Positions 34,815 through 46,709 of a DNA stretch of 64,000 nucleotides are shown here, in pieces. This DNA comes from Notolepis coatsorum (taxonomy: Eukaryota; Chordata; Actinopteri; Aulopiformes; Paralepididae): the NCBI GenBank assembly GCA_963971535.1, contig OZ020588.1:119654005-119718004 (forward strand). The letters are read 5' to 3'. The position numbers and the translations under genes are program-made. A model generated the notes under the pieces. That model ran no database searches. It worked only from the letters and a program-made list of their open reading frames with translations, and was not told where the DNA came from. How positions within the stretch are numbered: position 1 is the first letter of the stretch; each line of letters begins with the position of its first letter.

Positions 34815-35220
34815 CAGGCCTCGGAGCCTTGGTATGCTAAGCGCGAGCTATGCTAACTTTCCGGCTCTCCAAGCTAAAGCTAACACTAACGTTACCACTC
34901 GCCTTTCGGACCAACAGAACGGAACACTCAAGGTTTATCTATGCTTTATAATTCCAGAAAGGGTATGCATACTGACTATTTTGAAGTATAATTCAGACGA
35001 CTTGTGCTTTTTAACACATTTGCCTTTTTATTGTCTGAACATTGAAATCTCCCTCCCCCATCAATGTGTCTCTCAACAATACCCTCACATCTTCCTTCAA
35101 ACGTTTATCAGTCACCTCAATCTCAAAGTGCTCAGCAATTTTTTGCAGGTGTTCCCTTGTACACTGGTTTAATAACTCGATTGAAGGAGTGTGTATTTAA
35201 GCATTACATCACACGCAGGA
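34815..35220 (+). mobile_element. L1 inter-ORF region, truncated
   Basis: Downstream of the ORF1 stop, blocks aacactcaaggttt, agggtatgcatactg and aattcagacgacttgtg match in order 37765-37850. This is therefore the spacer between L1 ORF1 and ORF2. ORF2 itself is absent. Confidence 0.65.
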
Positions 35221-35324
35221 GTGGTTTGTGACCAATAAACCATGCCTAGGGGTGGTTGTTAGGCCCGAGGCGCAGCCGAGGGTCGTTAGACCCCCCTAGG
35301 CATGGTTTATTGGTCACAAATCAC
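35221..35324. repeat. Hairpin with ~31-bp arms
   Basis: GTGGTTTGTGACCAATAAAC plus catgcctagggg pairs with its complement at 35291-35324. The centre holds aggcgcagccgaggg. It is the kind of palindrome found at ends of common fish repeats, and it sits at the left border of dispersed repeat C. Confidence 0.8.
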
Positions 35325-35890
35325 GACTGCACGTGGTGTAAAGCTTTTATACAACTGCCAGATTCATCCAACCTTATTTCTATACAATAAACACACATTA
35401 ATCGAAGATTTATTGAAAAAACCATCCGCCAGAAAAAGTAGTTCCCACAACTCCATGTGGAAGCAGCTTGAAGTGCATCCAACCAAACTAACACATCCAA
35501 CTGTGTATTATTGGAATGATTGAGAGAAGTTGCCTCATGTGGAAGCAGCTTGAAGTGCATCCAACCAACTAACACATCCAACTGTGTATTATTGGAATGA
35601 TTGATTGAAAATTTATTAAAACGTTTTCTTTGCCCTATAGGAAAAAAACGTTTTCTTCGCCCTATTTTTTTATTTATTTCTTTTAGCCTAAACTTAACCA
35701 GTTGGAAACCAGGGGTACAGTAATAAAATTAGCAATCAACCAATCAATCAATTCAATAGACCATGCTCACTTAAAACAGCGCTGCTTCTCTCTCAGTCTG
35801 ACTCCCCCGCTGTTGCAGACAGGAGTGTGTGTGTGTGTGTGTGCGTGTGTGTGTGTGTGTGTGTGTCACAGTGTGTGTGTGCGTGTGTGT

Positions 35891-35939
<49 letters not shown>

Positions 35940-36375
35940 TGTTTGTGGGTACGCCAGCGTCGGACAGTGTGAGAGAGAACGCTGCAGTCGGAAAGTAGGA
36001 AGGAAGAAATTTAAATCAATCAATTAATCTATCAATCAATCCGCGATTTTTCTTTTGTTCTAGATTGAGTCAAGACCCATCAATTACATCATCCAACATT
36101 GTTTAAAATACTAACACGTTCCCCTTGACAGAATCGCTTTATATTTAGTCGTTATGACGCTATCAACATATCCATTTGTTAAAGATTATTGTCCGCCATC
36201 TTGTTTTTTCCGACGGAGTGATCCGGCGGAGTGATGTGATTCGGTGGTGGGCGGGTCCTGGGACCAGGAGCGTGGATTATGAAGGATACATACGTGTAAA
36301 TGGACTGTTTCAGCCAATCAGAATAGAGAAATTTGCATGCCGTTGTATAAAAAGTCTTTTACAATGGACGCCATA
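35325..36375 (+). repeat. Dispersed repeat C, copy 1 (empty site)
   Basis: Blocks acccatcaattacatcatcc, gtcgttatgacgctatcaac, agattattgtccgccatctt, gggcgggtcctgggaccagg and gaaatttgcatgccgttg recur in order at 38820-40470. A 70-bp direct repeat (block gaagcagcttgaagtgcatc at 35460 and 35541) and a (TG)n run at 35825-35945 lie in the left half. Tataca/tataca-rich ends (ttttatacaactgcc; gccgttgtataaaaag) hint at terminal inverted repeats. Confidence 0.75.
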
Positions 36376-37058
36376 TCTAAAGCACTAATCACTACTTATA
36401 TAGAAAACAAACAGAAAACATGGTGAGCAAGACTTTCCGAGTGCCAATCCCTAACCATATACAATGATATTTGTATTTTTGAGCAACCCTGGTTCCCTAC
36501 CAATATCACTAATCTAAACCTAACCGTCTTCTTTCTTTACCCTCGACAGAGAACGAAGTCTCCACCTTACAGACTCCAGTTCAAAACAAAAAAGGAAAAA
36601 TAATAAATTTAGTGGACTGTTGGAAGTACTGATACAGTACAGCTGGCCCACTCGGCGCCTACCTAACCAGGGCTACTCACTACCACTTTTAAACAGATTA
36701 AATAGCACTCAAAAAGTCATACTCACCACGCGCTGCATGTCCACAGAGGAGAGGATTCACCACACTCTCACTCAGGGTCCAATTACTGACCAAGCTGCTC
36801 TCCTCCAAACCAATCAAACAAACAAATCAAATCAAACAAACAAACCAATTACTTGTATGCATCTCCCAAACAATTTACATGTAAAAACAAACATGCAATT
36901 ACTAACTAATGAATAAATTTATAACAAAAATGTGGTATGGAATAAACTTTCCGAAGTGTTACTTACCAAGAAAGTCCAAAATCAGATTCCACCACTACAA
37001 ACTAAGCCAAAAGCCAACAAACTAATCAATTAAACCAAAAAAGGTCCACCAAAAGGCA
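36376..37058 (-). mobile_element. Probable leader of an LTR element
   Basis: On the minus strand this follows the LTR and primer-binding site at 37059-37479. A splice-donor-like CTTGGTAAGTAA lies near 36960. No gag-pol frame was found. The left part (36376-36600) is unassigned. Confidence 0.45.
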
Positions 37059-37479
37059 GAGCCCCCATTTTGTCATGAACCAAGCTCAAGGTACAGACAA
37101 AAACAAGGGAGACCACACAAGTACTTAAGGTTTTTAAAGAAAAGTAATTTAATTAAGCTATTAAACTATGTACAAAAGTAATTAAAGAATGAGTGGATCA
37201 GTATTATCAGTAATGTAGTGAGTGCATGAATGAATCAGTGTGTGGTGCGTGTAAGTGAGAAGATGAGAAAAAAACAAACCAACCAAACCATACAAACAAA
37301 ACCAAAATGCCATGACCAGCCTGGAGGAGAGAGACAGAGATCAGAGGCAGCCTCTCTCTGATATCCTGCCTGGGACACCCCGGCCCAGGTGTGCCCCAAT
37401 TAGCTGACGAGCCTTCCCCAGCTCTGCTCTGCCAGCCAGAGCAGAGGAAGACAAGACAATGTGGGAGAGGGTCGTCACA
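37059..37479 (-). mobile_element. LTR with adjoining primer-binding site
   Basis: In minus orientation the LTR begins TGTGACGACCCTCTCCC at 37479 and ends GGTTCATGACA at 37071. AAA and then TGGGGGCTC (37067-37059) follow. TGGGGGCTC is the start of the classical proline-tRNA primer-binding site, but only nine bases match. A second LTR is not visible, so the element is a fragment. Confidence 0.7.
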
Positions 37480-37569
37480 CACTGAACTTCGCATAGACTG
37501 TTATGCATATTGTCTTTTTTCAAGTTTGCACTGTTTGGACGAACTGTGCTTCACAGGTTTCACTCAAAC

Positions 37570-38130
37570 GAACTATGTTTTAACGTATCTGCCGGTCGAG
37601 GGGGATGGTCCTCTCTCGGCGGAGCTACCTACGTGAATCAGGATATAACAGGCCTTGAGCCCGATTAAGCTAAGCTCGGGGCGTGCTGGTTGTCCAGCTC
37701 TCCTAGCTAACATTGCCGTTGCCACGTGTCTACTATGACTTTTTTGCTCCAGCTGAATGATAACGCTCAAGGTTTGTATCCACTGTGTTATCTCAACGAC
37801 GGGTACGCATGTTGCCCTTTTCTCAAGTTTAACTCAGACGACCTGTGTTTTAATGCACCTGTTTTTATCGTCTGCACTTTGAACTTCGCATTGAACTCTG
37901 CATAGATTTCTTCTCTCAGTTGAGTGAAGTGGGTTCCTTTTTTCTAAATTGTTACAATATACCTTACAAGTTATTGGTATGGTTAAGATACATAATGTTG
38001 TTGTGGTTGCTGTGCTCGGTCAAGGGTGACCAACTGATGTTTGATCGATACCGGACAAGTATTCTGATGTGGGGGAGGGGGGAGGGAATGGGAGATTGTG
38101 TTGTTTTTAGTTTTTCTCAACATCTATGCC
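37570..38130 (+). mobile_element. Second L1 inter-ORF fragment
   Basis: Blocks aacgctcaaggtttgt, gggtacgcatgttgccc, taactcagacgacctgtg and the region before them parallel 34920-35030. It runs into gggagattgtgttgttttta, a motif-like border before ORF2, and then stops. Confidence 0.6.
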
Positions 38131-38815
38131 CATATCTCCTCGTGAAGGAATACTCTCATTTGGATATGAAAGAAGGGGCTACACGGTGACAGAGAGATAT
38201 CCACTCGTCCAGAAAACACAGGGATCACCAGTGTTAATGGTCGCGGCCCACTAGTTAAAACTATAATGGGCTTCAGACCAAGGTCTTCTGTCGCCTAAGA
38301 GGCTGAACAAAGGACCCTAGCCTGGGGCCGGTTTTCATAAACATTGTCAATTAGCCCCCATAGCACTAACAGACAAGTGGAGCCTGCCAGCAAACATAAC
38401 TCACCAAACCAGGAACCCACCGCTTCTCACAACAACGGCGCGTCCTACAGCCCAGCTGTGCCTTTACCGCAACCAGCACACAGCAAGGACTGCAGTTGGA
38501 AAAGCATGTAGCGGCGCGAACTCCCAATACGAAAACCGGTGGAGGATTTTTAGAATGATCATCATCTTCCAGACACTCCAGTACGAAGACAATATCGCCG
38601 TATTTTCTCGAAAAATGTGAGAGAAAATAAAGATATGATGTCAACGTATCCTTGCTTTCCAACTCTTCTCCTACCATCACATCACTTCAAGTGTGGGGAT
38701 CTACCGAGGCACTTCCTTGTGGTGAAAGCGAGAAGGAGGCGAGTGGGTGGCCCCACCCCTGCTTATATGGGTAAGCTGATAGGGGTGTGGTCAGACAAAT
38801 ATTGGGATTAAAGGT
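38131..38815. other. No gene seen
   Basis: Unassigned sequence. The frame at 38366-38680 on the minus strand has no recognisable motif. Confidence 0.5.
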
Positions 38816-38819
38816 ACAT

Positions 38820-40470
38820 TGTGGTCTTTATTCAGTGCGTGTGCATGTGTGCGAGGACAGTGCAGAGAGTGACGCCGAGCGAGAGCTATACGATACAGAA
38901 CAGCGCACCTCCCAGCTGCTTGAAAGTAGGTAAAAAAAAAGAAATAAAAAAAATGCAAATTAATCAATCAATCAATCCGCACGATTTTTATTTTGTTCTA
39001 CAATGACTCATGACCCATCAATTACATCATCCAACATTGTTTAAGCAACTAAGACATTCGCCGTGACAGAATCGGTTTATATTTAGTCGTTATGACGCTA
39101 TCAACATATCCATTCAGTCCACCCTCACTTAAAACAGCGCACTTCCCAGTTGCTTCTATAAAAAAATTAAATTAAATGCAAATTAATCAATCAATCAATC
39201 CACGCGATTTTTATTTTGTTCCACAATGACTCATGACCCATCAATTACAGCATCCAACATTGTTTAAAGAACTAAGACATTCACTGTGACAGAATCGGTT
39301 TATATTTAGTCGTTATGACGCTATCAACATCATTGTTAACACTTTAATCGCCGGAAACGCCGAAACTCGTCATTCCCCGCCATGCTCATTCTGCCGAAGA
39401 CGCCGTAACACGTCTTTGATATCAATATTTCAAAAATCTGTGATCTAAATCATATTTCTCCCCCGGGGACCTGAGATATACTGCTGAGCTCCACTCAACT
39501 CTCTAACGGTTCAAGAGCGCCATCTGGTGGCCGATCGGCAGATCGCCCAACAGGAAGTCATGTGGATGAAGTGGTGCTCACCCATATTTCGTCCGGGCAC
39601 TCGCTATCATTAGCAGGACTCCATCTTGACACAATGGATGTCGATCGGTTGCAAATAACTCGACACACAACATGATTTGGACGTATATACTATTATACAA
39701 CCTGGAAATGGATCGGGTATTTATACATCCCATAATAGGAATATCTCTGCTCCACGCTCATCGCCCAACGGCGCGAGGAAGATACGGTAAGATCCAGCAT
39801 TATTTTCCAACGTGTTCTTTACTAACTGCTCTGATGATCATATCACCCACACTAGATGAATGATATAACGTTGCCCACGGAATTATAAACGACCCCCCGC
39901 CCATCCGGTCAACATCAGATCATACGTAGTAACTCCTAGAACCACGTCCAGTTGAAATTTTTTATCTCGCACAGATTCCTACTAAAACTGTATTTGATCA
40001 TCAATATAATGCATTCAGGGCTATAAATCAAGTTCTGGAGAAAGCTGCAGAAAACAATAAAAACATACTTATACTTTAGACCGTATTTTAGTATGAATAT
40101 GTGAATGAAAAAGTATAACGTTGCTACACCCTGAACAATAGATATAGGACATTGAATGGGCCATAATAATGTCAATTTAGCAATACAATTTAAAAAGTTA
40201 TAGCCCTGCAAAGAAGGGGAACTTCTCCATAGACAAATAGAGATGGCGAGGGATGGTAAATTATGAATTTAACCATGGCGATCAAAGTGTTAAAGATTAT
40301 TGTCCGCCATCTTGTTTTTTCCTAAAAATCCGCATGGCGGAGTGATTGTAATTCGGTTGTGGGCGGGTCCTGGGACCAGGAGCGTGGAATTGTGAAGAAT
40401 ACATACGTGTAAATTGACTGTTTTAGCCAATCAGAATCGAGAAATTTGCATGCCGTTGTATAACTGGAGA
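38820..40470 (+). repeat. Dispersed repeat C, copy 2 (filled site)
   Basis: It corresponds to 35750-36360. It carries an internal tandem duplication of about 223 bp (38957-39179 and 39180-39339, block aatcaatcaatcaatcc to gacgctatcaac). It is interrupted at TTAA by the element 39340-40289. Confidence 0.8.
39340..40289. mobile_element. piggyBac-type non-autonomous element
   Basis: The ends CACTTTAATCGCC and GGCGATCAAAGTG are inverted repeats with one mismatch, and TTAA lies on both sides (39336-39339 and 40290-40293). The paralogous empty site, with a single TTAA, is at 36179-36182. The interior has no transposase but a GATACGGTAAGATC splice-donor-like block near 39782. Confidence 0.9.
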
Positions 40471-41330
40471 TATCCACTGCACGTGTTATAGGGGTTAATG
40501 AATCTAATATTGCGATCTGGTTGGCTGCTGTTGAAAAGCTAAAAGAGCGCATATACATTTTTATTACTGAATAAGATATTATGACTGTAACTCAGGTTGA
40601 GATCCTGGGGTGAGCGGGGGGGGGGGAGCGAGTGTCCATGTGTAGGGCCTACTCTTAATTTTGTAGATAGCTTTTTGTTGTCGCTGTTTATATATATTTT
40701 TATAATTTTTTGCTTTCCCTTACATAATTAATTTATACTACAACTATTCTATATTCTCCTTTCATTATTCTGATTTAATTGCTTATACTGTCATTATCGT
40801 TATTATTATTATTGCTGTTATTCTCCTGTGAGTTGTTGTTTATTATTATTGTCACTGTATTGTGTTGTCTTGTTTCGTGTAAAAAAGAGGAAAAATTAAA
40901 AAGATTTGGCTAGGGCATATGGTTATTATATCACAGCTATTATATCACTACGCCCCTTAGCTGTGATATAATACCCATATACCACGGCCTGTCATGAGCT
41001 ATTGCTTAAGTGTACAGTACCTCATAATCTGGTGTTATTGACTTCAGGTGTGTACGCTCTCATAGAGAAGGAATCTGGCAATCAAGTATGATTGGCAGCA
41101 GGTGTGTGAGCTCCAGGCAGTTGGAGCAGAGCACAAACAGTGCGTACAGATTGCGTGTCTCGTGGTTCTCAGCTCTCCTCCTGGTACTGTTATTCTAACT
41201 TGGAGTGTTAGACTGGCTCCAGCTTGCAACTTGAAACGTTTATTTTAAATGAAAGGATAACAACCAATCGTAACTGCAAAACATGGTTATCAGATGTATA
41301 GATCTGCAATAGCAGTATGGTCAAGCAACT
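40471..41330. other. No gene; palindrome at 40916-40981
   Basis: CATATGGTTATTATATCACA plus GCT at 40916-40938 pairs with 40959-40981. The same motif adjoins the LTR at 17120. A G-run lies at 40616-40626. The rest is AT-rich. Confidence 0.6.
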
Positions 41331-41581
41331 GTGCATTAATGAGAAGTAGGCCAATGTAGGGCTAGTGTAAGTGTGCATTAATGAGAAGTAGGCCAATGTA
41401 GGGCTAGTGTAAGTGTGCATTAATGAGAAGTAGGCCTATGTAAGGGTGGTGTAAGTGTGCATTAATGAGAATTAGGCCTCTGTAGGGCTGGTGTAAGTGT
41501 GCATTAATGAGAATTAGGCCTCTGTAGGGCTGGTGCAAGTGTGCATTAATGAGAAGTAGGGCTGGTGCAAGTGTGCATTAA

Positions 41582-42280
41582 GTTTCAAGTTCAAGTTTCA
41601 AGTTTCTTTAATAGTTGTCATACAGAAGTACAGAATACTTTTATACAAAATGCTTCTTACTGTTACGCTCCAGAAACTGTGCTAGACAAGATAAGTATGA
41701 AATAAAATAGTATAGCATGTAAATTAGAAGTAAAAAATGAGGTCACAGTGTTCAGTATAGACATATGTACAATGTTCGATGCAGAATAGAAGTAACTGAG
41801 TTACCATATAATATACAATATACTATGCAGTGTACTAATATACAATACTATATAGTGCAAAGCGGAAATGGGATGAGGTACAATTTAGGTACAATTTACA
41901 GTAAGGTGTACGAGTTGTAGTGCAAATCCTTTATCAATAAATATAAAGTATGTTTAGGTGATCTAAAGTGTGGAGAGTGGGTGCTGCAGTGTGTTGTTTG
42001 TTTAAAGTGAGTGTGTGCGTGTGGATGTGTGTGCTGTGTGCATTTGATGGTTGTTGTATAGTGTTTATTGTTCGTTGAGCAGCCTGATGGCCTGGGGATA
42101 GAAGCTTCTTCTGAGTCTTTCTGTGCTCGCCTTGAGACTCCGGTATCGCTTGCCTGACCGCAGCAGTTCAAAGAGGCAGTTGTTCGGGTGGCTGGAGTCC
42201 TTGATGATTCTCTTAGCCTTACCGCTGCACCGCTTGTTGTAAATGTTCTGGAGGGTGGGGGGATAATGTATAGCTACGAG
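41582..42280 (-). pseudogene. LINE ORF2 C-terminus and 3' UTR
   Basis: Minus-strand codons from 42243 to 42065 read NIYNKRCSGKAKRIIKDSSH, then PNNCLFELLRSGKRYRSLKA, then ERLRRSFYPQAIRLLNEQ and stop. This is the conserved C-terminal end of teleost non-LTR ORF2 proteins. The ~480-bp 3' UTR ends with (CTTGAAA/CTTGAACTTG) tail repeats at 41582-41610. The copy is 5'-truncated near 42280. Confidence 0.88.
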
Positions 42281-42281
42281 G

Positions 42282-42672
42282 TCATTGTCGCAAAATAATT
42301 GACCGACACAGTCGCCTCAGCGAGGTGTTTTAAACGTCAGTGAAGGTCAATTATTTTGCAATGATGACCGCTTATTACATGGCTAACTTACTAACAATAC
42401 ACCTAATTCATTTTACAAAATCGACAAGACGAGATCAAATGCAGACGCAGTTGTTCTGTGGCTCTGTCAGCCCAAATAAAGTGATTATTATTATCGCGGG
42501 CAGCCCGGCAGGTGTGTCTGATTGCACTGAAACAGTGTGTGTCAGTGGAGCTTGATTACTCCAGCTGCGAAAAACAATAATCACCGGTGGTTATCGAAAA
42601 ATAATTCACCGCTGTCGGGGGGCTATTGACCAATCACAATCAAGCATTTCGGCGAATGCCATGTAATAATAA
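42282..42672. mobile_element. MITE-like element with internal palindrome
   Basis: TCATTGTCGCAAAATAATTG (42282-42301, arm to 42304) pairs with 42345-42367. Also TTATTACATGGC at 42372 pairs with GCCATGTAATAA at 42658-42669. The boundaries and target duplication are unclear. Confidence 0.5.
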
Positions 42673-42904
42673 GAAGTAGGCCTATGTAGGGCTGGTGCAA
42701 GTGTGCATTAATGAGAAGTAGGGCTGGTGTAAGTGTGCATTAATGAGAAGCAGACATATGTAGGGCTGGTGTACAGTGTAGAAAATGCACATCAGTAACA
42801 TTTATGTAGAAATCCTGTTAAACGTTTTGTTTAGACATCTTGAGACCCAACGCATAACATTGTTGGCTGGATAGTTTTTAACTAACTGATAACAGTGTGT
42901 GATG

Positions 42905-43247
42905 GTCAATGGTGCTTAACTCTAAACAGCTGTACCCGTCCACTGGTCCTCCTCAAGGTTGTTGTTTGTCTCCCCTTCTTTACATGATGTATACCACCGA
43001 CTGTCCGAGCACAGCATGAAATGTACTTGTGATTCTGTGATTGTTGGCCTTCAGGGGTAGGAACACAATCATGGACCTGTGGCTGATGACTTTGTGTTGT
43101 GATGTGATCACAATTCAATTAAATGTGGCTAAAACCAAGGATATGCATGTTGATTTAAAAAAATACATCACCCAGTCTCACTTTGACTTTCATAAAAGGC
43201 TCTGATATTGAATGGTGGTTACACATATCTTGGCAGAGTTATTGACA
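42905..43247 (+). pseudogene. Heavily mutated LINE reverse transcriptase relic
   Basis: Forward codons near 42937-43010 give STGPPQGCCLSPLLYMMYTT, the GxPQGxxLSPLLY motif of reverse transcriptases. Further on, in shifted frames, VADDF and a TYLGRVIDS-like block appear. Stops and frameshifts are frequent, so this is an old copy. A TATCGG element is inserted directly after the last block. Confidence 0.75.
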
Positions 43248-43255
43248 GTAATTTA

Positions 43256-43592
43256 TAGGGATGTCCGATATTATCGGCCTACCGATATTATCGGCCGATA
43301 TCGGCATTAAAATGTGATATCGGAAAATATCGGTATCGGTATCGTTTTTTTTTTACATTTCTATAACCTTTATTTACCCAGGCAAGCAAGTAAGAACAAA
43401 TTCTGATTTTATTTATTGTCAAAAGTATGCATAATGTTGTGTTAATTCCACAACAAGAGATATAATGTTAATGTAATGTTGGGGGGGAAACCCTGCATAT
43501 ATCGGTATCGGTTGATATCGGTATCGGAAATTAAGAGTTGGACAATATCGGTATATCGGTATCGGTAAAAAAGCCAATATCGAGCATCCCTA
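43256..43592. mobile_element. TATCGG-rich MITE, copy 3
   Basis: TAGGGATGTCCGATA to TATCGAGCATCCCTA, flanked by a perfect 8-bp duplication, GTAATTTA (43248-43255 and 43593-43600). It is shorter than copy 1 through an internal deletion after aatgtaatgtt. Confidence 0.88.
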
Positions 43593-43600
43593 GTAATTTA

Positions 43601-43898
43601 TCATCATCATTTAGCCATGATCTATTGCGTATGCATTTTTCTTAGCAATTATCTATTGTTTATGTGCTTTACTTATCCATTATCTACTGTTTCTGACTTT
43701 ACTTAGCCATTATATATTGCTTCTGCGCTTTACACAGGGTCTGACAAGGTTAAGACCTTTAATAATTCTCTTCAGCAGCTTTAACAAAAGTAGAACACGA
43801 GAAGAAGAACACGAACACGAAGGTTAACATTTTAATTACAAATGGAGCTATGAAAGTGGATTTTTACAACGTTTATTTTTAAAACAATCAAGAAGCTG

Positions 43899-43937
<39 letters not shown>

Positions 43938-44290
43938 TCCCCAGTTTGCCCTCTTCATCCTCTCCTAGCGCTCAGTGACACTAGAAGCCTCCCATATAAG
44001 GAGATAACACCAAAATCTATCACAGTGCAGCTCTACAGACAATAATCACAATGGACTCTCTGACTCTTTTCTCATTCTCTCTTGTCTCTCCTTCAACTTC
44101 TCTTGCTCCCATATACCACTCCTACACCCATTCTACCCCCTCCCCCTCTCTCTTTTCCCCTAGCTCCAATCAGGTTGAAACACCAAAGGCCTACACTGTT
44201 CTGTACTGTAAAACCACAACAAAGGCATGCAGTCATGAATCTTCCAACTTTACTGCCTGCGGCTTCAAGTTGCTGAAAAATTACCAGCCT
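43601..44290. other. No gene; (TC)n tract
   Basis: (CT)n at about 43899-43931. Small direct repeats of attatctattg at 43640-43720. No coding signal stands out. Confidence 0.5.
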
Positions 44291-44294
44291 GAGA

Positions 44295-44740
44295 AGCACA
44301 CACATACACACACAACCATGCATGCTCAAATACAGACACACACATGCACGTTCAAACACACACTCACACATACAGTATACACATGCACGCACAAACACAC
44401 ATGCACTCACACAGATACACACACATTCACACACAAACATGCACAAACATACATGCACACACAAACATACATACATGCATATACATAGGCAAAAGCACAG
44501 ACACCAATACACATAGGCCCACACAGGCGAACACACACACAATGACATACTGTACACATACACAAGGACTTGTATGTGTACATACAGTACACACATGCAC
44601 AGCATGTGGGCACAGCATACACACAGTACAGACAGACAGTACAGACACACTCTTATGCATGGGCATATCCACTCACAGAAAAAAGCATGCATGTGGGCAC
44701 AGCGTATGCACATTTGCATACCATACACAGACATACTGTG
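44295..44740. repeat. Irregular CA-rich repeat tract
   Basis: Degenerate ACACACA/ATGCACACA/ACATAC sequence without a fixed period. It opens long spurious frames on both strands. Confidence 0.85.
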
Positions 44741-45930
44741 ACCAGTGACCAGAGGCTCACATGTGAAATATGCATGTCTTTCAATAGACAACAGACATGT
44801 TCTTTTCAATATGCAACGTCTGCAGACCCCCCCCCCCCATACCTCCCCCCCCCCCCCCCCCATACCTCCAACATGTGTATTTTGAATATATATCTGGTAC
44901 AGCAGTGCATGTGGATATAACAAAAACACAGATCAAGAAGGTCATCTCACCCCAGAGCATAAAGGTTTTAGGTCCAATATGTTCACTGTGCACTAAACAA
45001 TATACTGTACTATAAGGAAGCATTTCCATTGTCCAGGGTTCACAGATAGAACCACATACAAGACCAGGAGTCAGGAGGACAACACAACAAAAAGCAGAAT
45101 CTCTATTAGATGAAAAGGAATAGGAGTCACATCCATGCACATTTCATACTGTACACTCATGGTGCAACAGTGCAGTGTGTGGCCACCATGAGCATACACT
45201 GTAAACCCTTTTTTTTTATCGCAGGAAATTCACTGTATTATTTTACAGATTACTTTTTGTTTTTCTACTTTAAGTGTAAATGCCATAAAATACAGTAAAT
45301 TACCTTTTATCAAAATATTAACCATTAAATAAAGGTTGTAATCTGTAAATGTATTTGGTTTTACTGTCATTTGACAGTAATTATTTGGCAACCGTTGCTG
45401 CCAGACATTTACCATTTTTTTAACCGTTTTCTTTTGTACAGTATACTGTAACAGGCTGTACTGTACATTCTAACACATGTTTGGGTAACTTCCCACTCCT
45501 CACATTAGGTCTACTTCACATCATCATCAACCACGACCGCAGGCTGATCTCTCTTCTAACTTGATATACCACTTTTTGCCCATGCAAGCAGCAAAAAAAA
45601 ATATGTGTAGAAGCTTGTAGCCGTAGCAAATACACACTGTACACAGAAGCTGTTGAGAAGTTGCAAAGCTAGTCAAGCTAGTTTATTTGTTATTTATTTC
45701 ACAATAGTTGGATGGCTACCATCAAGCAAATGTTCCCTTGGTAGCCTGTTGCAATTCATGTCTGATTTCATATCACATGTCATTTTGGTCAAAATATGTC
45801 TCAGTCGCCTTGTTATGCACATGACCGTGAGCTGCAAATGTCTTACCATCGGAAAGCTCGGAATATAAACGTACATTTTTTTAATTGAGTGCTAAAGATC
45901 TGAGCAAAATCTAGGTATGCCTGTATTGTT
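44741..45930. other. No gene; C-runs and a degenerate TIR-like repeat
   Basis: C homopolymers lie at 44826-44838 and 44845-44861. At 45195-45470, ACTGTAAA and TTTACAG/ACAGTA motifs repeat in both orientations, like a decayed MITE. Nothing coding is recognised. Confidence 0.5.
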
Positions 45931-46140
45931 ACAAATATTGATTTGATTTGAAATCTTTATTTCGAACATGTAAATAAATATAAAACAAAATAAATAACTA
46001 AACAAAATCAAAACATAACTCAAACTAAATAAATTACTAAACAAAAGCAAAACATAACTCAATTTACATGTTCGAAAAGGAGTAGGAAGAAATATACACT
46101 TATTTAATCCTACCCCTTTTCCACTACTCAAATGAGTGTA
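45931..46140 (-). mobile_element. LINE-like 3' end
   Basis: In reverse, gtaggattaaataagtgta, then cttcctactccttttcgaac, then ttcgaaataaagatttcaaa and ATCAA repeats form a typical teleost retroposon tail. A 50-bp direct repeat (aaataactaaacaaaa blocks) lies in the middle. Confidence 0.55.
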
Positions 46141-46567
46141 CTAATTTAAAACATTTCAAAACAAATATATATATGCAAACAAATTAAATAAAAAACTATA
46201 TATGTAAAATATGAAAGAAATAAAATAAAAATGTAAACACCTGTGAATATCAAGTCCCCTTTCGGTCATAGATAGTCCTGTGATTTATTGTGGATTTCTA
46301 CTGTTAATGTATTGTGTGTCTAGTTTTATGTTAAAAAAAGGAAAATAAAAAACATTTGTTAAAAAAAAATATATATATATATCAAGTCCCTTCCTCATCC
46401 CTGTACCTCGTGAACATAATTTCCTTATAAATCAGTTTGAATTGTCTCATATTTGGACATTCATATCAGGCCAGACACAGGTTCTGGGTAAAGGTTAAGA
46501 CCTTTACTTACAAAACAGGAACATTATAGAGATGACAATTATGTTATTTTGAAATATTGAGCAGTAA

Positions 46568-46598
<31 letters not shown>

Positions 46599-46646
46599 CA
46601 CATCCCTCTGGTGCATGCATTTGGTGTCCATTTCCTTCTAGTGTGT

Positions 46647-46709
<63 letters not shown>

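Larger units (their letters stand above)
41331..42775. repeat. ~47-bp minisatellite interrupted by two elements
   Basis: Units containing gtgtgcattaatgagaagta and ggccxatgtagggctggtgt run at 41331-41581 and resume at 42673-42775. The break is at gcattaa. Between them lie a LINE 3' end and a MITE-like palindrome. Confidence 0.85.

Noticed and set aside
36620..36916. 98-codon forward frame
   Set aside because: It lies antisense to a probable LTR-element leader and is dominated by an AAACAAAC-rich tract.
44093..44929. 278-codon minus-strand frame
   Set aside because: Most of it is CA-rich degenerate repeat read in reverse; no domain pattern.
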